DNA of 6,086 nucleotides from an uncultured Campylobacter sp. GTDB taxonomy: Bacteria; Campylobacterota; Campylobacteria; Campylobacterales; Campylobacteraceae. The DNA is taken from the NCBI RefSeq assembly GCF_938045465.1, contig NZ_CALIBF010000100.1, forward strand, positions 1-6,086, written 5' to 3'. The notes beneath the pieces were generated by a model, which was given only the letters and a program-made list of their open reading frames with translations, did no database searches and was not told the DNA's origin. The translations under genes and the position numbers were made by a program. Of the stretch, positions 1-4,180 are shown piece by piece (within the stretch, counting starts at the first letter, position 1; each line of letters begins with the position of its first letter).

Positions 1-70
1 AAACTCCCTTGCCATAGCCATTTGCGTGGCAAAATTTTATCGCGCAAAAGCGCTTGTTACCAATCGTTAA

Positions 71-79
71 CCCCCCCCC
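71..79. repeat. C9 homopolymer tract
   Basis: Nine consecutive C residues follow GTTAA. Poly-G/C tracts of about this length are known phase-variation switches in Campylobacter because they slip during replication. Here the tract lies about 250 bp upstream of the nearest supported gene, in DNA where I cannot confirm a reading frame, so a switching role is only a possibility. Confidence 0.75.
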
Positions 80-317
80 TATCATTCCGTAGTTGTTTTG
101 CATACGGGGTTTGCACGCACAAGGCTCGTTTTGTACGCCGTAGCCGCAGGTGCAGTTGCGCCGCGTGCAGTGTGCACCTTAGCATCTCTTGGCGCTTTGC
201 TGCGCCATAGTATTTCGGCGCATCCTTCCGCGCGAGTTGCGAAAACACCCATAAAACGAATGAGAGGCTGTGCTAGCCGCTAGAGGCAGGCGGTTTGCTT
301 GATTTACATAAATTTAT

Positions 318-324
318 AAAGAGG
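318..324 (+). promoter_or_regulatory. Ribosome binding site of the YccF-pilin gene
   Basis: AAAGAGG lies 6 nt before the ATG at 331. It supports that start codon, as does the immediate run into a hydrophobic YccF N-terminus. AT-rich sequence just upstream (TACATAAATT from 305) could hold a -10 element, but it would give a very short leader, so I do not call a promoter. Confidence 0.7.
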
Positions 325-330
325 TAAGAT

Positions 331-1260
331 ATGCGTATTCTAGGCAACATTATTTGGTTTTTTCTAGGTGGTTGGATTTTAGCTATCTTAGCTTACCTAT
401 CGGGTTTGATCCTTACCATTTTAGTCGTGACCGCTCCCGTGGGGTTAGGTCTTATGGAATACGGCAAATTCTTATTTTTACCCTTTACACACGATATGGT
501 GCGTAAAAAGAAAGGATCGGTAAGCGACGCGGTGCATATGACATACCAGACTTACGCAAATATCGTTAAGGTCATTTATATCATAGTTTTTGGTATTTGG
601 CTTTTTATTGGTGGAATTTTTACGGTTATAGGTCAGTTCATTACCATCATCGGAATTCCGTGCGCTATCGTGCTTGCCAAGTCATTAGGCACTATCTTTA
701 ATCCCGTAGATAAGGTCTGCATCAGCCACGATTTAGCCGAGGAACTAAGACGTAGAGTGGCTGCAGCTAAAGCGGACGAGATAAGCGGAGTGCAGCAAAG
801 CGCAGCCGCAGAGTCGCTACAAAACTGCGAATACGACGTAACGCCTCAGAAGCTATCCGTAGTGCCTATCATAGGCATCGTAGTAGTTGTTTTGCTCGTA
901 GTATTGATTGGGCTACCGAGATTATCGGCTACTAGAGATGATGCGGAGATCTCTAAGTTGGCGACAAATTTAATTACCGTTAAATACGATCTAGACGCTT
1001 ATTATATCTCCCAAGGCAAATTCGCATCCGATTTTTCGGTTATGACGAATGTTCCGCTAGAGCCCAACGGAGCGAATTCCGCATATCTTAAAAGCGGCAA
1101 AGGGGATAGATGCTTCGTAATTAGCGTAGATGCCAAAAAGAAAACCTTCACTGTAGAAAAGGGTCCTGATGCCGAAAATAATATCTGCCGGGGAGCATAT
1201 GAATTACCGGGCGTCCCTAAAATGCTATCGGAGCCTATTAGCATGAAAAAAAGCTATTAA
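331..1260 (+). CDS. YccF (DUF307) membrane protein fused to a pseudopilin-like C-terminal domain
   Basis: This is a 309-residue membrane protein of unknown function. Residues 1-130 match the YccF pattern of two related hydrophobic repeats. The first is at about 4-53 (GNIIW, LGGW, TAPVGLG, LPFT). The second is at about 84-125 (FGIWLFIGG, ITIIGIPCA, then NP). Together they predict about four membrane segments. A basic, Ala-rich linker (131-175) follows, then a fifth membrane segment (about 177-195) running into PRLSATRDDAE (196-206). The remainder (207-309) resembles the head of Campylobacter pseudopilins: TNL, YYISQGKFASD, MTNVPL and a Cys pair at 261 and 286 that could form a periplasmic disulfide. 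The pilin Gly/Glu processing motif is absent. Ordinary YccF proteins end after the first domain, so this is an apparent fusion. The ATG is preceded by a good AAAGAGG. YccF assignment is fairly firm, the pilin-like assignment rests on recognised motifs, and the function is not known. Confidence 0.85.
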   Translation: MRILGNIIWFFLGGWILAILAYLSGLILTILVVTAPVGLGLMEYGKFLFLPFTHDMVRKKKGSVSDAVHMTYQTYANIVKVIYIIVFGIWLFIGGIFTVIGQFITIIGIPCAIVLAKSLGTIFNPVDKVCISHDLAEELRRRVAAAKADEISGVQQSAAAESLQNCEYDVTPQKLSVVPIIGIVVVVLLVVLIGLPRLSATRDDAEISKLATNLITVKYDLDAYYISQGKFASDFSVMTNVPLEPNGANSAYLKSGKGDRCFVISVDAKKKTFTVEKGPDAENNICRGAYELPGVPKMLSEPISMKKSY

Positions 1261-1290
1261 TTCACGCGATTTAAGAGTGGATTAGATTAT

Positions 1291-1349
1291 GGCGGCGGAT
1301 TTAAGAGCCCTGAATTTTATATAAAATTTCGTCTTAAATTTACGCCGCC
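1291..1349. terminator. Nested inverted repeat after the YccF-pilin gene, possible terminator
   Basis: GGCGGCG (1291-1297) pairs with CGCCGCC (1343-1349), and ATTTAAGA (1299-1306) pairs with TCTTAAAT (1332-1339), separated by a small bulge. Inside the loop is a perfect palindrome, AATTTTATATAAAATT (1313-1328). The structure starts 30 nt after the stop codon of the preceding gene, where a transcript end is expected. There is no clear U-run after the right arm, so it is not a classical intrinsic terminator. A symmetric protein-binding site or a small repeat element is an alternative. Confidence 0.4.
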
Positions 1350-1366
1350 TTGTGCGTACGAAAGTG

Positions 1367-1385
1367 ATCTGATCGGAAATCAGAT
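1367..1385. repeat. Short perfect inverted repeat
   Basis: ATCTGAT (1367-1373) and ATCAGAT (1379-1385) form a 7-bp stem with a 5-nt loop (CGGAA). No T-run follows. It lies between the YccF-pilin gene and the tRNA; its role is unknown, and an operator or a minor transcript hairpin is possible. Confidence 0.4.
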
Positions 1386-1488
1386 AAAGTCGCGCGCTCT
1401 GGCGTGAAATTTAGCCACTATTTGGGTGGGCCTAAGTTTCATAAAATTCCGCGGTTAGAATTTTAACGCCGTTTTAAGATTATTTTTG

Positions 1489-1494
1489 TAAAAT
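1489..1494 (+). promoter_or_regulatory. Likely -10 box of the tRNA gene
   Basis: TAAAAT preceded by a T-rich stretch and G (ATTTTTG) fits the Campylobacter housekeeping promoter pattern, in which the -35 box is weak or missing and the DNA upstream of -10 is T-rich. Transcription would begin near 1501, giving a leader of about 16 nt before the mature tRNA at 1517. Confidence 0.5.
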
Positions 1495-1516
1495 CACATT
1501 TCTTTTACCACGCGGC

Positions 1517-1593
1517 GGGCTCATAGCTCAGTTGGTTAGAGCATCCGGCTCATAACCGGATGGTCCTAGGTTCAAGTCCTAGTGAGCCCACCA
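1517..1593 (+). tRNA. tRNA with CAU anticodon (tRNA-Met elongator, or tRNA-Ile2)
   Basis: A complete 77-nt cloverleaf with encoded CCA. The acceptor stem GGGCTCA (1517-1523) pairs perfectly with TGAGCCC (1583-1589), followed by discriminator A1590 and CCA (1591-1593). The D arm is GCTC/GAGC (1526-1529, 1539-1542). The anticodon stem TCCGG/CCGGA (1544-1548, 1556-1560) carries the loop CTCATAA, with anticodon CAT at 1551-1553. The T arm is CTAGG/CCTAG with loop TTCAAGT. It is not the initiator: position 1-72 is a normal G:C pair and the anticodon stem lacks the three consecutive G:C pairs next to the loop. A CAU anticodon can belong to elongator Met or to the minor Ile tRNA whose C34 is changed to lysidine by TilS. 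The GGGC-type acceptor stem, unlike the GGCGG-type common for elongator Met, makes me lean slightly to Ile2, though automatic annotation would probably say Met. Confidence 0.95.
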
Positions 1594-1800
1594 CCACAAA
1601 ATTTTTTGCTTTTCACTACATCAAAATCCGCAAAATTCTATAAATTTCATACGTCGTTTTTCCTTTGAAATTCCGCTTCATAACTTCAAAAGACAAAGCT
1701 TGCCGCATAATTTCAGCTTTATGGTTAAGCTCGCGATTGAATTTTCAAATTTAACTTTCATTTGGCGACTGATTAAATTTTATTTTATGGCAAGTTGCAG

Positions 1801-1820
1801 TAGAATTCCGTTAAAATTCT
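1801..1820 (+). promoter_or_regulatory. Candidate promoter/operator of the symporter-racemase pair
   Basis: TAGAAT (1801-1806) and TAAAAT (1812-1817) are both plausible -10 boxes upstream of the start at 1839; the first would give a leader of about 25 nt. They overlap an inverted repeat, AGAATT (1802-1807) with AATTCT (1815-1820), spaced by 7 nt, which could be an operator or a small hairpin. No -35 is evident. The rest of 1594-1838 is AT-rich with no gene. Confidence 0.35.
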
Positions 1821-1826
1821 TAGTGC

Positions 1827-1832
1827 AGGGAG
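1827..1832 (+). promoter_or_regulatory. Ribosome binding site of the symporter gene
   Basis: AGGGAG lies 6 nt before ATG 1839 and fixes that start. Confidence 0.65.
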
Positions 1833-1838
1833 ATATCC

Positions 1839-3149
1839 ATGTCAGAAAATCAAACGAAAAAAGGCGGAATTTTAGCCTTTTATTTTAACTCAAGCTTGCT
1901 TTGGCGCATCATTATCGCTTTAGTGTTGGGCTCTGCGATTGGTATGTTACTACCTAAAAATATGCCGGTGGGTGATACCACGTGGGTGGCGATTTTAACA
2001 CCTTTGGGAGATCTTTTCGTGCGGCTTTTAAAGATGATTATGGTGCCGATCATTATCTGTTCGCTCATCGTGGGCACTAGCAGTATCTCGCCCGCGCACC
2101 TGGGCAAAGTAGGCGTTAAGGCGATCATATTTTACGCTATAACTACGCTTTTTGCGATCGTCATCGGTCTAGCGTGTGCGTTTGTATTTTCTCCGGGTAG
2201 CGGGCTTGATCTAAGCGATGCGTCCAAGGCTGTCGAAAAGGCAGCGAACGCGCCTAGTATGAGTAAAATTTTGCTTAATATAATTCCTACGAATCCTTTT
2301 GATTCCATAGCCAAGGGCGAAATTTTGCCGATCATCGCGTTTTGCTTATTTCTTGGCGTAGGGCTTGCGTTTTGCCGCGACAGTAGCGACGCGCGTATCA
2401 AAAGCTCCGCCGACACGGTTTATAATTTTTTCGATGGAATGAGCGAAATTATGTTTAAGGTCGTGCATTGGGTGATGCAATACGCACCAATTGGCGTTTT
2501 TGCGCTAATGTTTGTAGTGTTTAATAAAAGCGGTATCGAGGCTTTCAGCTCGCTATTAAATGTCACGATTACCCTATACGTGGGACTTGCAATCCAAGTA
2601 TTTGCGGTTTATTGTGTTATTTGTATGCTTATCGGAGTTAGCCCGATTAAATTCCTTAAAAAAGTGCGTCCGCCGATGCTTACGGCTTTTGTTACCCGCA
2701 GCTCCAACGGCACGCTTCCGATTACGATGCAAACCGCCGAAGATATGGGAATTCCAAAGGCGATCTACGGCTTTGTTTTGCCCGTGGGCGCTACGGTGAA
2801 TATGAACGGCACGACCGTGTATTTGGGCGTGTGCACGCTCTTTATCGCTAATGCTTGCGGTATCGATCTAAACAGCAGCCACTACCTCACGATCATCATC
2901 ACTTCGATGCTTGCTGCGATCGGAACTGCTGGAGTTCCGGGAGCTGGTGCGCTAATGCTGCTTTTAGTGCTCGAGTCTATCGGCGTCAAGGTAAGCGGTA
3001 ACGTAGCGATCGCTTACGGAATGATTTTGGGCATTGATGCGATTTTGGATATGGGGCGAACCTCGATGAACGTAACGGGCGATGTTGTCGCGTCGATCTA
3101 CGTCGCAAAGAGCGAAAACGAAATGGATATGAGTAAGTGGGAGAATTAA
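1839..3149 (+). CDS. Dicarboxylate/amino acid:cation symporter (glutamate/aspartate transporter family)
   Basis: An inner-membrane secondary transporter of the DAACS family (GltP/GltT/DctA type, the family of archaeal GltPh), expected to import acidic amino acids or C4-dicarboxylates with Na+ or H+. The 436 residues are full length. Family landmarks appear in order: YAITT on the third membrane segment (99-103), the Ser-rich hairpin RSSNGTLPIT (287-296), NMNGT on segment 7 (321-325), hairpin 2 GTAGVPGAGA (362-371), and segment 8 with D400, D404, R407, N411 and D415 (DAILDMGRTSMNVTGD). D404 and R407 match the GltPh residues that hold the substrate amino and side-chain carboxyl groups, favouring aspartate/glutamate over neutral amino acids. 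One oddity is N323, where GltPh and many relatives have Asp in NMDGT, part of a Na+ site. The start has AGGGAG at 6 nt. The racemase gene 28 bp downstream suggests an acidic amino acid substrate. Exact substrate and ion are not settled by sequence. Confidence 0.95.
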   Translation: MSENQTKKGGILAFYFNSSLLWRIIIALVLGSAIGMLLPKNMPVGDTTWVAILTPLGDLFVRLLKMIMVPIIICSLIVGTSSISPAHLGKVGVKAIIFYAITTLFAIVIGLACAFVFSPGSGLDLSDASKAVEKAANAPSMSKILLNIIPTNPFDSIAKGEILPIIAFCLFLGVGLAFCRDSSDARIKSSADTVYNFFDGMSEIMFKVVHWVMQYAPIGVFALMFVVFNKSGIEAFSSLLNVTITLYVGLAIQVFAVYCVICMLIGVSPIKFLKKVRPPMLTAFVTRSSNGTLPITMQTAEDMGIPKAIYGFVLPVGATVNMNGTTVYLGVCTLFIANACGIDLNSSHYLTIIITSMLAAIGTAGVPGAGALMLLLVLESIGVKVSGNVAIAYGMILGIDAILDMGRTSMNVTGDVVASIYVAKSENEMDMSKWEN

Positions 3150-3165
3150 TCCAAGTAAAATTTAG

Positions 3166-3171
3166 AAAGGA
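3166..3171 (+). promoter_or_regulatory. Ribosome binding site of the racemase gene
   Basis: AAAGGA lies 6 nt before ATG 3178, within the 28-bp gap after the symporter. No terminator is visible in the gap, which supports co-transcription. Confidence 0.7.
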
Positions 3172-3177
3172 CTAGCT

Positions 3178-3858
3178 ATGAAAAGAGTTGGAATTATCGG
3201 CGGAATGGGACCTTTGGCGAGTGCGGATCTGTATATGAAGATCATAGAAGAGACTGCTGCGGGCAGCGATCAAGAAAATATTCCGCTTGTAATCGATAGC
3301 TATCCGCAGATTGAAGATCGCACGGCATTTATCTTAGGCAAAGGTGAAAATCCGCTTCCGCGCCTAAGCGAGAGCGCTGTTAGGCTCAAAAATGCAGGCT
3401 GCAAGGCGTTTGCGATGGCGTGCAACACGGCGCATTTTTTCGCAGACGATGTAGAAGCTGCGGCGGAAATCCCGCTAATTCATATCGCCGAGGTCACCGT
3501 AAAATCGATTCGCAAAAATTATCCAAACGCCCATAAGATCGCTGTGCTAGCCACTATCGGTACAAAAAAAGCTAAAATTTACGACGATCCGCTCAAAGAA
3601 GCGGGGCTAATCAGCGTGGAGCTTGGTGAAGAAAATCAAGCGGTTTTGATGGATTGCATCTACAAAGGTGTTAAGGCGGGCAAGACTGCCGAATACGTGG
3701 GAGCTTTTGAGAATTTGCTAGGCAAAATCGATGCTGATATTTACGTCGTTGCCTGCACCGAGCTGCCGCTATTTTTGCCGTTAATCAAAAGCGATAAAAT
3801 TTTCGTTGATCCTACTAGAGAGCTTGCTAAAGCGATCGTGGAATTCTCAAGATCGTAG
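3178..3858 (+). CDS. Aspartate/glutamate racemase family protein
   Basis: A 226-residue cytoplasmic enzyme of the cofactor-independent Asp/Glu racemase superfamily, which interconverts L- and D-amino acids with two cysteines acting as acid/base on opposite faces of the alpha carbon. Both are present: C82 in MACNTAH and C193 in VACTELP, close to positions 82 and 194 of the Pyrococcus aspartate racemase. The N-terminal GIIGGMGPLASADLY (5-19) is the family's substrate-loop signature, and DSYPQIEDRT (40-49) fits the usual substrate-binding region. Length is normal. It looks closer to aspartate racemase (RacD/YgeA-like) than to MurI glutamate racemase, so a catabolic or D-aspartate role is more likely than supplying D-Glu for peptidoglycan. 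It follows the symporter by 28 bp, probably in one operon. Substrate specificity is inferred; broad-specificity members of this family exist. Confidence 0.93.
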   Translation: MKRVGIIGGMGPLASADLYMKIIEETAAGSDQENIPLVIDSYPQIEDRTAFILGKGENPLPRLSESAVRLKNAGCKAFAMACNTAHFFADDVEAAAEIPLIHIAEVTVKSIRKNYPNAHKIAVLATIGTKKAKIYDDPLKEAGLISVELGEENQAVLMDCIYKGVKAGKTAEYVGAFENLLGKIDADIYVVACTELPLFLPLIKSDKIFVDPTRELAKAIVEFSRS

Positions 3859-3874
3859 AGCCGCAAGGCTTTGC
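3855..3874 (+). repeat. Hairpin with GCAA tetraloop over the racemase stop codon
   Basis: AGCC (3859-3862) and GGCT (3867-3870) close a GCAA loop, a stable GNRA tetraloop. The stem can extend through the TAG stop (3856-3858) to G3855-C3874 with two G-U pairs, giving 8 pairs. It could protect or shape the 3' end of the operon mRNA. It is not followed by a U-run. Confidence 0.35.
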
Positions 3875-3889
3875 AAACGGAATTCTAAA

Positions 3890-3930
3890 CCGCAAAATTT
3901 TATGATGATTTAAGTCGTAGAATTTTGCGG
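3890..3930. terminator. Long hairpin after the symporter-racemase pair, likely transcript end
   Basis: CCGCAAAATT (3890-3899) pairs perfectly with AATTTTGCGG (3921-3930). With three G-U wobbles the stem extends to 17 pairs (3890-3906 with 3914-3930), leaving a 7-nt loop GATTTAA. It starts 31 nt after the racemase stop, the usual place for a terminator. No U-run follows on the + strand, so it may act as a 3' mRNA stabiliser or an atypical terminator. Confidence 0.5.
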
Positions 3931-4150
3931 AATTGCGTTGGCTCAAAATTCCAGGTAAGCAGAATTTATATGACAGCAAAATTTCATCACAGCATTTTAA
4001 ACTTAAAATTTTGTCAAAATTTAATCCGCAAAACCCAGAATGTAAAACCTCTGAAGTAAAATTCCGTAACAAAATTTACTCGTAAAATTTCGCACTGAAA
4101 TTTAAGCTAAAATTCCATTAAATTTGACCGTTTCTAAAGCCCGAATTTAC

Positions 4151-4156
4151 TATAAT
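4151..4156 (+). promoter_or_regulatory. -10 box of the dnaE promoter
   Basis: A perfect TATAAT sits 24 nt before the dnaE start codon, predicting transcription from about 4163 and a leader of about 18 nt. A TTGACC at 4124-4129 resembles a -35 box but is 21 nt away, too far for standard spacing; Campylobacter promoters usually do without it. Confidence 0.7.
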
Positions 4157-4169
4157 ATCCAAATCAAAA

Positions 4170-4174
4170 AAGGA
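4170..4174 (+). promoter_or_regulatory. Ribosome binding site of dnaE
   Basis: AAGGA lies 6 nt before ATG 4181 and fixes the start; the protein begins directly with the conserved PHP motif. Confidence 0.7.
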
Positions 4175-4180
4175 CCAAAA

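Larger units (their letters stand above)
1..330. other. Left-edge region with no convincing gene
   Basis: I see no gene I can support here. The + strand is open in frame 1 from the left edge to 210, but the translation is rich in Cys, Arg and Ser and looks non-coding. A second + frame (98-283, TTG start, Ala-rich) and a - strand frame (248-57, GTG start) have no recognisable motif and no good ribosome binding site. A small inverted repeat, TTGCCA (9-14) with TGGCAA (27-32), is followed by AAAATTTTAT and could be the weak end of an upstream transcript. Positions 100-240 are clearly more GC-rich than the AT-rich intergenic DNA elsewhere in the window, so this may be a decayed gene or a dispersed repeat. 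Confidence 0.5.
3859..4180. other. AT-rich intergenic region upstream of dnaE with AAAATT motif array
   Basis: This 322-nt gap holds no gene. Besides the two hairpins at its left end it contains about a dozen A(2-4)T(2-4) motifs between 3894 and 4125, many spaced 12-14 bp apart, for example with A/T junctions near 4061, 4074, 4087, 4100 and 4112. Short frames on the - strand here are AT-rich shadows with no recognisable content. The right end carries the dnaE promoter. Confidence 0.6.

Noticed and set aside
1700..1888. Open frame overlapping the start of the symporter gene
   Set aside because: It runs from AT-rich intergenic DNA into the symporter in another frame, with no motif and no good ribosome binding site.
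1880..2416. Two - strand open frames inside the symporter gene
   Set aside because: They are antisense shadows of a strongly recognised membrane transporter and have no features of their own.
2560..2799. + strand open frame inside the symporter gene
   Set aside because: Out-of-frame reading of conserved transporter sequence, rich in Arg, Leu and Cys, with no motif.
3827..4072. - strand open frame between the racemase and dnaE
   Set aside because: It spans hairpins and repeated AAAATT motifs; the repetitive Lys/Leu/Phe-rich translation follows from base composition and overlaps the racemase end.
4124..4129. TTGACC as a -35 box for dnaE
   Set aside because: It is 21 nt from the TATAAT, outside the usual 16-18 nt spacing, and Campylobacter promoters rarely need a -35.
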